DNA of 64,000 nucleotides, taken from contig NZ_RQET01000004.1 of assembly GCF_004769195.1 (NCBI RefSeq), forward strand, positions 1-64,000, read 5' to 3'. Every line of letters starts with the position of its first letter. The first letter of the stretch is position 1. Below are positions 18,150 to 28,013 of the stretch, in pieces. The position numbers and the translations under genes are program-made. Source of the DNA: Leptospira fletcheri (GTDB lineage Bacteria > Spirochaetota > Leptospiria > Leptospirales > Leptospiraceae). The notes under the pieces are model-generated. The model was not told where the DNA came from, made no database searches, and saw only the letters and a list, made by a program, of their open reading frames with translations.

Positions 18150-20160
18150 TTTCCGACAAACTTTTCTTCTCGGAAGCCGGTTGAAAATCCAGAACGATCA
18201 AAGTGAGATCGTCCTCGAAATGCTTCCGGTTTCCGGTAAATTCGCGCACTGTCTTGAATAAAACCTCGGCCATCGATTCTCCCGACAGTCCGATATTTTC
18301 TCCCAATAATTTATAAAATCTTTGGAAGCCGAAGATTTCCCCTTTTTGATTTCTCGCTTCGGTGATTCCGTCGGTATAAATGATCAAACGATCTCCCGGT
18401 TCGAGCTGGAATTCGGCGACGGAGTTCTTTAAGCTAGGATCCATACCCATGATCCAACCCGGCAAGAAAATCTCTTTTGCTGTTCCCGAACTTCTCGCAA
18501 TTGCAACTAACGGAGGATGTCCCGCGTTGGAATAAGTCACTTTCCCCGACGTACCGTCCACTAAAAGGTACGCTGCAGTGATATAATGTTTTCCGTATTT
18601 TCCGCTCAAAGAACGATTGATATTCCTTAATACTTCGGCCGGATCCTCGTGATTTCTAGCTTCGATGGAAAACGCCAACTTGACCATGGAAGCGATGATC
18701 GCGGCCGGAATTCCGTGCCCGGAAACGTCGGAAAGAAAGATTCCGAGTTTGTTCGGACCTACGTAATGAAAATCGTAGAAATCTCCTCCTACCGAACTGG
18801 CGAATTCGTTCCGGACGGACAATTGCAGATTCGGCATTTTTGGAAGGTGATCCGGAAGAATGGACTCCTGCAATTCTCTGGCGATCTTAAGTTCCTGTTC
18901 GATCTCCGTCAATTTCAGTTGGCTTTCATAATTTTCCAACCTTGCCTGTAAAGAATCCTTCTCTAGCGTTTTGATCCGATGAGCGAGTGCAAAAGAGAGA
19001 AGAGTCATTTCGATCACGGAACCGAACTGCGCCGACCAATGAACCAAAAAAGAATCGGGAATCCAGGAAAGATTTCGCAATGCGGTAACGAGAACGGAAA
19101 CGATCAGCACGGACCACGCGAGTAAAAAATACCTCGCGGGTTTATAACCTCTCCTCAACCTTAAAAAACCGGAATATACTACCAAGCCGGCGGCGAGAAA
19201 AGGATACCAGGAAACGGCTTTCATCATGAGTTCGTAAGCCGAAGGAATCAAGGAGACGAAAAATCCTAAAACTGCGAACGCAGCGAGAATTAGAAAAACC
19301 CGATCCTTCCAACCTGTTTCCCGTTCCATGTGTAAAAAAGAGCGGGTGAATAAAAGGGAAAAAGCCACCGAAAGAAAAGCGAATCCGACCAGATAATCGT
19401 TCCAAGCAATCGGCGAGGTCTGTACCAAATACCGAGCTCCGACACCGGAGACCGCAAACTGCCATAATGCGTAGAACAAAAGATAAAAGACGTAAAAGAA
19501 ATAGCTGGAATCCTTCACCACGAATGCCAGGAATCCGTTGTAAATCAGCATGATTCCGATCGCGCCGAAGAAGACCCCAAGGAAAAGATTTTCCGACTGG
19601 ATATGCGAAGCGAATTCCTTCGGCGACCAAGCTTGGAAATTAAAAACGACGGACCTTCTACTTGCCGCTCGAATCAGGAATTCTTCCGAAGAATTCGCAG
19701 GAGCGTGCATCCGGTACGCCGCGTGTACATAAGAGATTCGTTTGTTCGAATCTATCTCTTTCCAAGAATCTTTTTCGCCGGAATTCTCCTTTCGATATAT
19801 CGCGAACTCTTCCATTCCGGGATTGTTCAAAACCAAAAACCAATCCTGGTCTTCTCCGGAAGAAATCCTGAGTTTCAACCAAAACACTTCATCCGTAAAA
19901 CTAAAGGAGAGACTATCCTTCTCCATAGGCTTCCGTACGGAATCCTCCGACAAAAGTCGATTCGGATCTTTTTCTGCCGCTTGGGGGGAATTCGGCGCAA
20001 AGGCGGCGATCGACATGAATTGATTCAACGGAACGCCCTTCATCATGCCGGAAAGGGGGAAGGATAGAACCCTGACCTCGTCCGCGTTTAGAGCGCTAAA
20101 CCCCAAAAGCAGAAAGCAAATAAAAGCCGTACTCCGGATTTTCCGGAAGAAATCGACCAA
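18124..20160 (-). CDS. 7TM-DISM receptor with SpoIIE-type serine phosphatase
   Basis: 678 residues. A signal peptide precedes a periplasmic 7TMR-DISMED2 domain (about residues 35-180, including DEVFWLKLRISS). Seven membrane helices follow (about 190-395), then a coiled coil (about 400-440) and a PP2C/SpoIIE phosphatase domain. The latter has SVGGDFYDFHYVGPNKLGIF, SDVSGHGIPAAI, YTDGITEARNQ and EDDLTLIVLD, which provide the metal ligands. It probably senses an envelope or carbohydrate signal and dephosphorylates a Ser/Thr-phosphorylated protein such as an anti-anti-sigma factor. The partner is not encoded nearby. Confidence 0.92.
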   Translation of the reverse strand: MVDFFRKIRSTAFICFLLLGFSALNADEVRVLSFPLSGMMKGVPLNQFMSIAAFAPNSPQAAEKDPNRLLSEDSVRKPMEKDSLSFSFTDEVFWLKLRISSGEDQDWFLVLNNPGMEEFAIYRKENSGEKDSWKEIDSNKRISYVHAAYRMHAPANSSEEFLIRAASRRSVVFNFQAWSPKEFASHIQSENLFLGVFFGAIGIMLIYNGFLAFVVKDSSYFFYVFYLLFYALWQFAVSGVGARYLVQTSPIAWNDYLVGFAFLSVAFSLLFTRSFLHMERETGWKDRVFLILAAFAVLGFFVSLIPSAYELMMKAVSWYPFLAAGLVVYSGFLRLRRGYKPARYFLLAWSVLIVSVLVTALRNLSWIPDSFLVHWSAQFGSVIEMTLLSFALAHRIKTLEKDSLQARLENYESQLKLTEIEQELKIARELQESILPDHLPKMPNLQLSVRNEFASSVGGDFYDFHYVGPNKLGIFLSDVSGHGIPAAIIASMVKLAFSIEARNHEDPAEVLRNINRSLSGKYGKHYITAAYLLVDGTSGKVTYSNAGHPPLVAIARSSGTAKEIFLPGWIMGMDPSLKNSVAEFQLEPGDRLIIYTDGITEARNQKGEIFGFQRFYKLLGENIGLSGESMAEVLFKTVREFTGNRKHFEDDLTLIVLDFQPASEKKSLSEITSTLSRN

Positions 20161-20169
20161 GAATCCCCC

Positions 20170-20649
20170 TCAACCGGAGACTGTCTTGGCCCCGGCTAAA
20201 TTACATATATAGAAAAAGTGTTCTGGACTGACCGGCTGGATCGAAAGCCGCCCCCCTTTTTGCAGGAGAACCATGCCCTTCAGTTTCCCGTGGGATTTTA
20301 ATTCCTCTAGCGAAATTGGGCGAGAAAATTTTTCTTTAAATTTCAAATCGACCATGTACCAAGCGGGGGATTCCGGCTTGCTTTTTGGATCATGGTATTT
20401 GTGTTTGGGGTCGAAAGCGAAATGATCGGGATAACCGTCCTTTACGACTTCCGCCAGACCGACCACTGCAGTCGGTTTGCAACTGCTATGATAAAAAAGG
20501 ACCAGGTCTTTTTTTTTCACCTGATCCCTGAGATAATTTCTTGCCTGGTAGTTCCGAACCCCTTCCCAAGGAGCGATTTTTTTAGGAGAACCCTTCAAAT
20601 CGTCTATGGAAAAAGCGTCCGGTTCTGTCTTAAACAACCAATAATTCAT
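20170..20649 (-). CDS. EVE-domain protein (THYN1-like)
   Basis: 159 residues covering a complete EVE domain: [53 protein letters not shown], and [15 protein letters not shown] domains are PUA-like folds that bind modified bases in RNA or DNA. Its ATG overlaps the ftsH stop (ATGA), so the two genes are co-translated, and the phosphatase gene follows after nine bases. No known partner such as a restriction enzyme is adjacent, so this is probably a housekeeping RNA- or DNA-binding protein. Confidence 0.93.
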   Translation of the reverse strand: MNYWLFKTEPDAFSIDDLKGSPKKIAPWEGVRNYQARNYLRDQVKKKDLVLFYHSSCKPTAVVGLAEVVKDGYPDHFAFDPKHKYHDPKSKPESPAWYMVDLKFKEKFSRPISLEELKSHGKLKGMVLLQKGGRLSIQPVSPEHFFYICNLAGAKTVSG

Positions 20650-22613
20650 TCTACGCCAGTAGAATATGCGGGTTTTGCGGGAATCCCTGCCGTCTTTTCT
20701 TTCTTGGTCGTTTTTTCCGCCTTTTTCTTCGGTTCTTCGTTGGCCGGGTGAACGATCGCCATCAATTCCTCGTGGGTCACAGTTTCTTTCGCCAAAAGCG
20801 CCTTAGCCAGATTTTCGAACTTGGTGGAATTCTTGCGCACGAGTTCCCTGCCTTTGTTCAGGCAGGTCTGTACGATATCCCGAATTTCCTTATCGATCAT
20901 TGCGGCGAATTCCTCGCTATAGGCCTTATTTCCCTGGCCCATGTCCCTACCCAAAAACGGACTTTCGTGGCCGCTACCGTAATTGATGGTTCCGAGTTTT
21001 TCGGACATTCCCCAATCGCAAACCATACGACGTGCGATATTAGTCGCCTGCTGTATATCATTGCTGGAACCTGTGGAAGTCATCTTAAACTTGTTTTCCT
21101 CGGCGATAAAGCCGCCCATACAAACCACGATCTGATCCAACCAATACGCTTTGGTATGGATATGCTTGTCTTCCGTCGGAAGTGATTGGGTTAACCCCAG
21201 AGCCCTGCCCCTCGGAATAATCGTGACCTTATGTACCGGTTCCGAATAAGCGAGCAAGGTCCCTAAAATCGCATGACCGGCTTCGTGATACGCGATGACT
21301 TCTTTTTCCTTTTCCGAAATAAAGAAGGAACGTCTTTCCGGCCCCATCATCACCTTATCCCGCGCTTCTTCCAGCTCGTCTTGGGTGACTCTTTTCTTAT
21401 TCTTGCGGGCAGCCAATAGAGCGGCTTCGTTAATCAGGTTGGAAAGATCCGCACCGGTAAACCCCGGGGTTCCTCTCGCGATAGAATTCAAGGAAATATC
21501 GCTGGTCAAAGGTACTTTTCTGGAATGTACTTTTAGGATCTGTTCCCGACCGTTCAGATCCGGAAGATCAACCATTACTTGACGATCGAAACGTCCCGGT
21601 CTCAGCAATGCAGGATCCAATACGTCCGCCCGGTTCGTAGCGGCCATGACGATTACTCCTTCGTTCTTTTCAAAGCCGTCCATTTCCACAAGCATCTGGT
21701 TCAGGGTCTGCTCCCTTTCATCATGACCGCCGCCCCATCCGGCTCCTCTGAGCCTACCGACCGCGTCTATCTCGTCGATGAAGATGATACAGGGGGAATT
21801 CTTCTTTCCTTGGTCGAAGAGATCTCTCACCCTGGAAGCTCCCACTCCTACGAACATTTCTACGAAATCGGAACCGGAGATGCTGAAAAAGGGAACTCCC
21901 GCTTCACCGGCCACCGCTCTTGCAAGCAAGGTCTTTCCGGTACCTGGAGGTCCGATCAATAGAACTCCGGTGGGAATTCTCGCACCCATCGCCTGGAATT
22001 TTTTCGGATCTTTCAAAAATTCGATGATTTCTACCAGCTCGGTTTTTGCTTCTTCACAGCCTGCCACGTCCGCAAAACTTACCTTGACCTTGGGATCCAC
22101 GGTCATCTTAGCCTTGGATTTTCCGAAAGAAAACGCCTTATTGCCCGTAGACTGGACCTGACGCATAATGAAAAAATAAAATACGAATATGGCGACGATC
22201 CCCAACAACAAAAAGGAACTCAGCATTCCGAAACCGCGACCGTCCTCGGCCGAAACAAACTCGAAATCCATGTTGGAGCGACGGAGAGAAGTGAGTAATT
22301 CCTTATCTACGGGAGCGATCGTAGTACGGAAACGGACGGGTTCTTTGGAAGCCGAATCCGAAGGTTCATAGCAACCTTCCACCACATCCCTTTCCATGAT
22401 CAGTTTTTCGCAGCCCGGAATCTTTGCGTTCTTAACGAGCTTACCTATGGGTTTGGAACCGTCCGGTTCCAGCATATTCATGAATTGGGAAAACGGAATC
22501 GATTTAGGACTCCGGTCCACGTAATTTTTGATCTGGGGTCCGTAATAAGCGACGATTACTATCCCCACGATGAATAGAATCAGTAATCTGAGGCCTTTAT
22601 TATTGTTATTCAT
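20646..22613 (-). CDS. ftsH: ATP-dependent zinc metalloprotease FtsH
   Basis: 655 residues. Two N-terminal membrane helices (about 9-25 and 131-150) flank a periplasmic part. The AAA module has Walker A GPPGTGKT at 221-228, Walker B IIFIDEID near 276-283, and [11 protein letters not shown] as the second region of homology. The zinc-binding HEAGH at 443-447 marks the protease. It degrades membrane and cytoplasmic proteins as a hexamer at the inner membrane. The C-terminus is rich in lysine and glutamate. A 242-base gap separates its start from the pth-like gene upstream and should hold its promoter. Confidence 0.97.
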   Translation of the reverse strand: MNNNNKGLRLLILFIVGIVIVAYYGPQIKNYVDRSPKSIPFSQFMNMLEPDGSKPIGKLVKNAKIPGCEKLIMERDVVEGCYEPSDSASKEPVRFRTTIAPVDKELLTSLRRSNMDFEFVSAEDGRGFGMLSSFLLLGIVAIFVFYFFIMRQVQSTGNKAFSFGKSKAKMTVDPKVKVSFADVAGCEEAKTELVEIIEFLKDPKKFQAMGARIPTGVLLIGPPGTGKTLLARAVAGEAGVPFFSISGSDFVEMFVGVGASRVRDLFDQGKKNSPCIIFIDEIDAVGRLRGAGWGGGHDEREQTLNQMLVEMDGFEKNEGVIVMAATNRADVLDPALLRPGRFDRQVMVDLPDLNGREQILKVHSRKVPLTSDISLNSIARGTPGFTGADLSNLINEAALLAARKNKKRVTQDELEEARDKVMMGPERRSFFISEKEKEVIAYHEAGHAILGTLLAYSEPVHKVTIIPRGRALGLTQSLPTEDKHIHTKAYWLDQIVVCMGGFIAEENKFKMTSTGSSNDIQQATNIARRMVCDWGMSEKLGTINYGSGHESPFLGRDMGQGNKAYSEEFAAMIDKEIRDIVQTCLNKGRELVRKNSTKFENLAKALLAKETVTHEELMAIVHPANEEPKKKAEKTTKKEKTAGIPAKPAYSTGVE

Positions 22614-22855
22614 ATTCCTCTTAAACCCCCGCGACTTTCAGTCGCCATGTTCCTTCTTAGACTCCGAAAAATCTGTCAAAAGTCAGGAAATCCGTTTCGG
22701 ATAGATATAGCTTGGAAACCGCTTTCGAAGAAAAAGTTCCCGCAATTCAGAATCCGGTTTTTTCCCGAAAAGTAAAGGAGAATACGGGGAGAAAAAATGG
22801 AATCCTACAGAGAAGAAGGTGGGAAAAAACGAACCCGAACAAATCCCCGCCGTCT

Positions 22856-23419
22856 TTAAAATCTGTATTTTTCTATGACGTCTTCGATGTCTCCAAGACT
22901 AATCGATCGAATCGCAGCTTCGGCGTCGTTGATGATCTGAATCAGACTCAGGTTTTCCAAAGGTTGAAAATCCTCTTTCAAAAAAATTTCCAGCCCGGAA
23001 CCGTCAAAGACATCGTTTCCGATACCGATACGGATTCTGATAAAGTTCGGAGAACGCAAAGACTGCACAATGGATTTGACTCCTGCGTTCTCCGTGTCGT
23101 TAACGCCCTTATCTACCACGATCTTACCCAAGGGTAGGGTCCAATCCTCGTGGATGACCAGGATATCCTGGACTTGGATTTTTAAAAAGGACGCTATGTA
23201 AAGAACGGATTCTCCGGACAGATCGCTGAAAGTCTGAGGTTTCAGAAGTACGACTTCTTCTCCCTCGAAGTCCCCTCTTCCGATCAGGGACTTTTTTTTC
23301 TTCGTCTTGATCTCGACGTTGATGTTATTCGCAATAACGTCGAGAATCTTGAAGCCGATATTCGCTCGGTTATTATTATATTTGTCCCCGGGATTTCCCA
23401 GTCCGACGATTAGCTTCAT
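22856..23419 (-). CDS. Peptidyl-tRNA hydrolase-like protein lacking catalytic residues
   Basis: 187 residues, clearly of the Pth fold and length: LIVGLGNPGDKY, TFSDLSGESVLYIASFLKI, DILVIHEDWTLPLGKI and FIRIRIGIG all align with bacterial Pth. Compared with E. coli Pth, the catalytic His20 is Ala19 (RANIG instead of RHNxG), Asn68 is Asp66, Asp93 is Glu91, His113 is Asn111 and Asn114 is Ala112; only the Asn of GNPG is kept. The gene is at the canonical place after prs and rplY. It is probably a pseudo-enzyme or has taken on another role, with the essential activity supplied elsewhere. Codon usage is normal and the frame is intact. Confidence 0.85.
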   Translation of the reverse strand: MKLIVGLGNPGDKYNNNRANIGFKILDVIANNINVEIKTKKKKSLIGRGDFEGEEVVLLKPQTFSDLSGESVLYIASFLKIQVQDILVIHEDWTLPLGKIVVDKGVNDTENAGVKSIVQSLRSPNFIRIRIGIGNDVFDGSGLEIFLKEDFQPLENLSLIQIINDAEAAIRSISLGDIEDVIEKYRF

Positions 23420-23462
23420 AGATTACCGTTTTCCGAATTCTTAGACCCGAGCAAGTTCCTAA

Positions 23463-24098
23463 TTATTTTCCGCCCTTCTTAGCGCCGCCTTTGCCCTTAG
23501 CGTCTCCGGCAGCTTCCTTAGCGTCGGCACGTTCTTGAGCCAAAAGCGCCTTGGTTTTCAGAACTGCGGCAACGATGGGATCTCCGTTCACTAAGATTTC
23601 CCAGCTAGCGGGAACCTTCAGCTCGCTCACCTTAATGGATTGGCCCACGTCCAAGTCGGATACGTCCACGACAAGGCTTTCCAGCAGGTCCTCGGGGATA
23701 GTCTTTACGCGGATCTCGTGGATCAAATGGTCGAATTGTCCGCCCATCTTGGAGCCCTTTGCGGTTCCTTCCGTACGAACTCCGATCTTAGTGACGATCT
23801 TCTTGCCCGGCTCGACCTTATAGAAGTCGACATGACGAATCCGATCCAGTTCCGGAAACCTTTGGATCTCCTTGACGTAGACCTTGTGGGTTCCTTCTCC
23901 TTCGATCTCCAGATCGATCAGAGTGGATTGACGGATGCCGGAATGCACCAACTTATCCAGCTCTTTTTCGTTTACCGAACCGGAAGAAGCCTTTCCGCTC
24001 CCAATGATGTTTATGGGCACCATTCCGGTCGCACGAAGACGATTATTGACGTTCTTGCCTGTTTCCGTTCTTTTTTTAACGGTGATTTTGTGGCTCAT
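23463..24098 (-). CDS. rplY: Ribosomal protein bL25, CTC/TL5 form
   Basis: 211 residues. The N-terminal L25 domain starts SHKITVKKRTETGKNVNNRL and has RATGMVPINIIG; the C-terminal TL5 domain has EIRVKTIPEDLLESLVVDVS and DLDVGQSIKVSEL. It binds 5S rRNA in the large subunit. A Gly-Ala-Lys-rich tail follows residue 190. It lies 18 bases after prs, in the common order prs-rplY-pth. Confidence 0.95.
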   Translation of the reverse strand: MSHKITVKKRTETGKNVNNRLRATGMVPINIIGSGKASSGSVNEKELDKLVHSGIRQSTLIDLEIEGEGTHKVYVKEIQRFPELDRIRHVDFYKVEPGKKIVTKIGVRTEGTAKGSKMGGQFDHLIHEIRVKTIPEDLLESLVVDVSDLDVGQSIKVSELKVPASWEILVNGDPIVAAVLKTKALLAQERADAKEAAGDAKGKGGAKKGGK

Positions 24099-24116
24099 GG
24101 TTCCTACCCTTGTTTC

Positions 24117-25052
24117 CTAAATAAATAGATCGCTGACCGATTGGTTGGTCGATATTCTCTGGATCGCCGCCGAAAAAAGCGGAGCGACCGAAAGAGTCTT
24201 TAATTTCGAAATCTTTTTGGATTCCGGAATTTCGATGGAATTGGACAATACGACTTCTACGAAAGGAGTGGAATTCAATCTGTCCACTGCCTCCCCCGAA
24301 AGAACTCCGTGACTCGCGGCGCAATATACGCTCTTTGCTCCGTTTTTCAGGAGAGCATCCGCGGCTTTACAGATCGTTCCGGCCGTATCGATCATATCAT
24401 CCAAAAGAATACAGTTTTTGCCCTCGATTTCCCCGATCACATGCATTACTTCGGAGACGTTGGCCTTAGGTCTTCGCTTATCAATGATCGCTAACGTAGC
24501 ATTCACCTTTTTGCCGAAGGACCTTGCGCGCTCCGCTCCGCCGGAATCCGGGGACACGATCACCAAATCCTCGATATTCTTGTTCCTAAAATACTCCACC
24601 AATACCGGGTTGAAATGGAGGTTATCCACGGGAACTTTGAAGAATCCCTGGATTTGATCCGCGTGCAGATCCATGGTAATCATTCGGGTCGGCCCCATCA
24701 CCTCGATCAGATCGGCAACCACTCTGGCAGAAATCGGAACCCTAGGCTCCACCTTTCTATCCTGGCGGCCGTATCCGTAGTATGGCATCACTACGGAAAT
24801 ACTGTTTGCGGAGGCTCTTCTTAGAGCGTCCATGATGAGAAGAAGTTCCATCAAATGGTCGTTTGCAGGAGCGGAAGTGGACTGGATCAGGAATATGTCC
24901 CTTCCACGCACGTTCTCCTCGATTTTGACCGCAATCTCACCGTCGGAAAATTTTCGAAGATTGATTTTACCTGGAGCGATTTTGAGTTCGCTACAAATTT
25001 CTTCCGCTATCGAACGGTTGGAGGAGCCGGAAAAGACCGCTATTTCGTTCAT
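24117..25052 (-). CDS. prs: Ribose-phosphate pyrophosphokinase
   Basis: 311 residues, full length. Class I PRPP synthetase motifs are present: [14 protein letters not shown] at the start, the flexible loop [14 protein letters not shown], the [11 protein letters not shown] motif, [12 protein letters not shown], and the PRPP-binding [11 protein letters not shown]. It makes PRPP from ribose 5-phosphate and ATP for nucleotide, histidine and tryptophan synthesis. The ATG overlaps the glmU stop as TAATG, showing tight coupling. Confidence 0.97.
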   Translation of the reverse strand: MNEIAVFSGSSNRSIAEEICSELKIAPGKINLRKFSDGEIAVKIEENVRGRDIFLIQSTSAPANDHLMELLLIMDALRRASANSISVVMPYYGYGRQDRKVEPRVPISARVVADLIEVMGPTRMITMDLHADQIQGFFKVPVDNLHFNPVLVEYFRNKNIEDLVIVSPDSGGAERARSFGKKVNATLAIIDKRRPKANVSEVMHVIGEIEGKNCILLDDMIDTAGTICKAADALLKNGAKSVYCAASHGVLSGEAVDRLNSTPFVEVVLSNSIEIPESKKISKLKTLSVAPLFSAAIQRISTNQSVSDLFI

Positions 25053-25807
25053 TATGCTCGAGCTCCTCCGTTTAGGATTTCCGCCAGAGCCTCCAGGTCC
25101 TGAGGTGAGTTGACCCCCTGACTTTCGCCGCTATCTTTCAGCACTACCGCGCCCAACTTCTTGCCTTCCTTTTTGTATAAAGCCACTAGATCCGGGAGAT
25201 AGTATTCTCCCTGCGCATTGCTATTTCCGATTTTTTTGAGGGATTCGAATAGGGAATCGGAACTGAAAACGTACGTCCCGGTATTGATTTCCTCTATTTT
25301 CCTCTGCTCGTCCGTAGCGTCCTTCTCTTCCACGATCGCGACGACTTCTCCGGAACCGTTTCTTACGATACGACCGTATCCCTTGGGTTGGTCCACCTTT
25401 GCAGATAGTAGGGTGGCCGCAAAACCGTTTTCAACGTGGGTTTGGACCAATGCGCGGAACGTTTCTCCCGAAATCATCGGAACGTCTCCGCAAGCGACCA
25501 AAATCGGACCTCTATGCCCATTTACTGCGGATTCCGCACTCAATACCGCGTGGGCGGTCCCGAGTTGCTCTTTTTGCTCCGCGAATTTGATTCCCTCAAT
25601 TCCGTTACAAAGAGCTTGAACGTCTTCTTTTTTATAACCTACGACTACGACGATATCTGCGACCCCCGCTTCCCGCAAGTGGTCGAGTACATGATTCAAG
25701 AGAGGTTTACCGTTCAAGGAAACCGCGACCTTGGGTTGGTCGGTTTTCATGCGGGTTCCCTTGCCGGCAGCGAGAACCACGGCAACAGCTTCCTTTGAGA
25801 TATTCAT
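25052..25807 (-). CDS. glmU: N-acetylglucosamine-1-phosphate uridyltransferase, single-domain GlmU
   Basis: 251 residues, matching only the N-terminal uridyltransferase half of GlmU. Signature parts are [51 protein letters not shown] and [12 protein letters not shown]. The left-handed beta-helix acetyltransferase half (another 200 residues in E. coli) is absent and the frame ends cleanly before prs. The protein should make UDP-GlcNAc from GlcNAc-1-phosphate and UTP, so acetylation of glucosamine-1-phosphate would need another enzyme. It follows tRNA-Gln and is translationally coupled to prs. Confidence 0.85.
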   Translation of the reverse strand: MNISKEAVAVVLAAGKGTRMKTDQPKVAVSLNGKPLLNHVLDHLREAGVADIVVVVGYKKEDVQALCNGIEGIKFAEQKEQLGTAHAVLSAESAVNGHRGPILVACGDVPMISGETFRALVQTHVENGFAATLLSAKVDQPKGYGRIVRNGSGEVVAIVEEKDATDEQRKIEEINTGTYVFSSDSLFESLKKIGNSNAQGEYYLPDLVALYKKEGKKLGAVVLKDSGESQGVNSPQDLEALAEILNGGARA

Positions 25808-25832
25808 TCGTAATCCGGTGAAATTAGAACAG

Positions 25833-25908
<76 letters not shown>

Positions 25909-25918
25909 GTTTCTATCT

Positions 25919-26812
25919 TTAATAATTAAAGCTAACAAACGTAAGATCAGGAAATTCCGCCCGCATTTTCGCAAGCAGTTCGTCCCGAATCTCCAATCCT
26001 TGAACCAATCCGTAGATGCAAGATCCGGAACCGGTCAAGGAAGAGTAGCTGGCTCCGTTTGCCAAAAAGCGCTCCTTCAATCTCCCGAGTTCCGGAAAGG
26101 TTTGGAAGGCTAACGGCTCGAAGTCGTTTACGAGCTTTCCCTCCAAATCCGCCCAATTCCCCTCTTTTAGAGCAAATCCGACGTCTTTGGCTAGAGAAGT
26201 CCAGTTTTTCGAGGGCAGGTCGGCTTGTAAAGGTTTTTTGAGTCCGGCGTACATTTCAGCTGTGGATAGAACCTGGGGCGTTAAGGCAAGAACTCCCTGT
26301 CCGGAATGAATTTCTATCTCTTGGAGGATCTCCCCTTTTCCTGAAACCAAAGCATGCCCCTCGCTTAAGAAAAAAGGAACGTCGGCGCCCACTGCGGCCG
26401 CCAGGTCGTTCAATCCGTCGGAACTAAACTCGGAAGTCAGCCCGAAAAAAAACGACAAAAGAGACGCTGCATTACTGGATCCGCCTCCCAATCCGGCGGC
26501 AGGTGGAATTCTTTTGCTCAGATGGATCCGCACTCCGGGGAGTTCTCTGTATCTGGAACGGATTTTCTGAAAGGTTTTAAATAGGATGTTTTTTGTTTGG
26601 TCCCCTTTTTCGGAGACCTCGTCGTAGAGCCGACGCTTTTCCAAAATGATTTCGTTTTCCGAAACCAACTCGAATCTACCTGGATCCAAAGGCTCGATTC
26701 GAATATCGTCTCCCCAATCGATCCGAAGAAAGACGCTCCGAATCTCATGGTAACCGTCGATTCTCTTAAACGGAATTTCCAATCCGAGATTTATCTTTGC
26801 GGGGGATAACAA
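25919..26812 (-). CDS. ispE: 4-diphosphocytidyl-2-C-methyl-D-erythritol kinase
   Basis: 297 residues of the GHMP kinase family. The N-terminal SPAKINLGLEIPFKRIDGYHE and the ATP loop PPAAGLGGGSSNAASLL are diagnostic of IspE; GADVPFFLSEGHALVSGKGE follows, and the C-terminal SLTGSGSCIYGL is conserved. It phosphorylates CDP-methylerythritol in the non-mevalonate isoprenoid pathway. The start is a TTG at 26812, since no in-frame ATG is available upstream. It lies just before tRNA-Gln and after a WYL regulator gene. Confidence 0.95.
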   Translation of the reverse strand: MLSPAKINLGLEIPFKRIDGYHEIRSVFLRIDWGDDIRIEPLDPGRFELVSENEIILEKRRLYDEVSEKGDQTKNILFKTFQKIRSRYRELPGVRIHLSKRIPPAAGLGGGSSNAASLLSFFFGLTSEFSSDGLNDLAAAVGADVPFFLSEGHALVSGKGEILQEIEIHSGQGVLALTPQVLSTAEMYAGLKKPLQADLPSKNWTSLAKDVGFALKEGNWADLEGKLVNDFEPLAFQTFPELGRLKERFLANGASYSSLTGSGSCIYGLVQGLEIRDELLAKMRAEFPDLTFVSFNY

Positions 26813-26872
26813 TGTAATTCTTGTTTGAAGAAATAAAAATCCATGTCAATCACTATCGATTCATCTTCGAAC

Positions 26873-27826
26873 TCAGGTTTCTATTTCACCGAGTTGCTCC
26901 TTCCAATACGCCTGCAATCTTTGCTTCAAACTCGTCGGGCTTTTTAGAATCACGCTGTTCCCGAACCCTTTTAACGTGGATAAAAACCAGTCTTCATTTC
27001 GGATATTCGTTCGAGAAAGATAAAACACCGTTCCCCGAATCCGGACGGACTCTTTCGTTCTTTCCAAACCGAAACGACGGTGAAGGTTGAAATAAACTTC
27101 CGCAGTATGGAAAATCTCGGCGACCGCACCTTCCTTTCCCGAGGATCTCAGAAATTGCTTCAACCTAGAGATCGCCTTTTTCCTTTCCTGGTCGGGAACC
27201 TGAATCGATTTTTCTTCCGTCCTTTCGAAGGTCAAAATCGAATCCAAGCGAAAAGACCTAGGTGCATTGCGAGTATGACAAAATCCGATCAGATACTCTT
27301 CCTTATAACTCAATAGCCCCCAAGGATCCACCTTCCGTTTTACGGGAGAAGTTTCACCCTGAGCTTGGTACTCCAAAAGAACGGATTTTTGTCTTTCGAT
27401 CGCTTCCGTTAATTGCGATTTCAATTCTCCCGAATCCAAAATTCCCGAGGAAGGTAGGACGGTATGGATCTTCCGCAAAGAGGAAAGAAGGATTTGTCTG
27501 CGTTCCGGATCGACTTCTTTCTGTTCCTCTTCCAATAACAAGCTACGAATTCCTGACCATTCGCGGACACTCATGGTCAAGCCTTCCTGCATCCGATTCG
27601 GCAACCGAATTCCGATGGTCTCTCCGTCATAATCGATTTCCACGAGCTGGTCCGGAGTATAAGGATAGGAACCGACCATGTAGAGTTTTCCCAATTCCTT
27701 TTTCAGATCCGAGATTTCCTTTACACCGGAATATTTGGAAAGATCCTCCAAAGTCATCCGACGATTTTCCCGCAAAAGACCGATCAACGCCAATTTTGTC
27801 TGTAATTTCCTCGTCGTAGGATTCAT
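26873..27826 (-). CDS. WYL-domain transcriptional regulator
   Basis: 317 residues. An N-terminal winged-helix segment (KLALIGLLRENRRMTLEDLS) is followed by a central linker and a WYL domain at about 150-215 (KSVLLEYQAQGE, VDPWGLLSYKEEYLIGFCH). The layout resembles PafB/PafC-type regulators, some of which respond to single-stranded DNA. A second WYL regulator is encoded at 31995-33032. The gene is transcribed leftward toward ispE with a 60-base gap, so it may share its transcript. Confidence 0.85.
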   Translation of the reverse strand: MNPTTRKLQTKLALIGLLRENRRMTLEDLSKYSGVKEISDLKKELGKLYMVGSYPYTPDQLVEIDYDGETIGIRLPNRMQEGLTMSVREWSGIRSLLLEEEQKEVDPERRQILLSSLRKIHTVLPSSGILDSGELKSQLTEAIERQKSVLLEYQAQGETSPVKRKVDPWGLLSYKEEYLIGFCHTRNAPRSFRLDSILTFERTEEKSIQVPDQERKKAISRLKQFLRSSGKEGAVAEIFHTAEVYFNLHRRFGLERTKESVRIRGTVFYLSRTNIRNEDWFLSTLKGFGNSVILKSPTSLKQRLQAYWKEQLGEIET

Positions 27827-28013
27827 CCGAAAGTCAGACTCTCGAAAAAAATCCTACGTTTCAATCGGAAAAACGATGAGGAGGAATACGGTAAGAAAGC
27901 GATTCGAATCGAATTTTTTGATTGAGACAGGTTCGTTCAAGTGGAAAGATTCCGTAGGATATAGAATGGAATCTGATCTTTCCAGAATTCGGAAAGAAAT
28001 GAGAGAACGCAAA

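Noticed and set aside
20170..20649. EVE protein as part of a restriction or defence island
   Set aside because: No nuclease, methyltransferase or McrB-like gene is adjacent; it is coupled to ftsH in a housekeeping block.
20646..22613. Overlapping long plus-strand frames in ftsH
   Set aside because: They follow from the codon bias of the real gene and show no signal or motif; the minus-strand product has all FtsH motifs.
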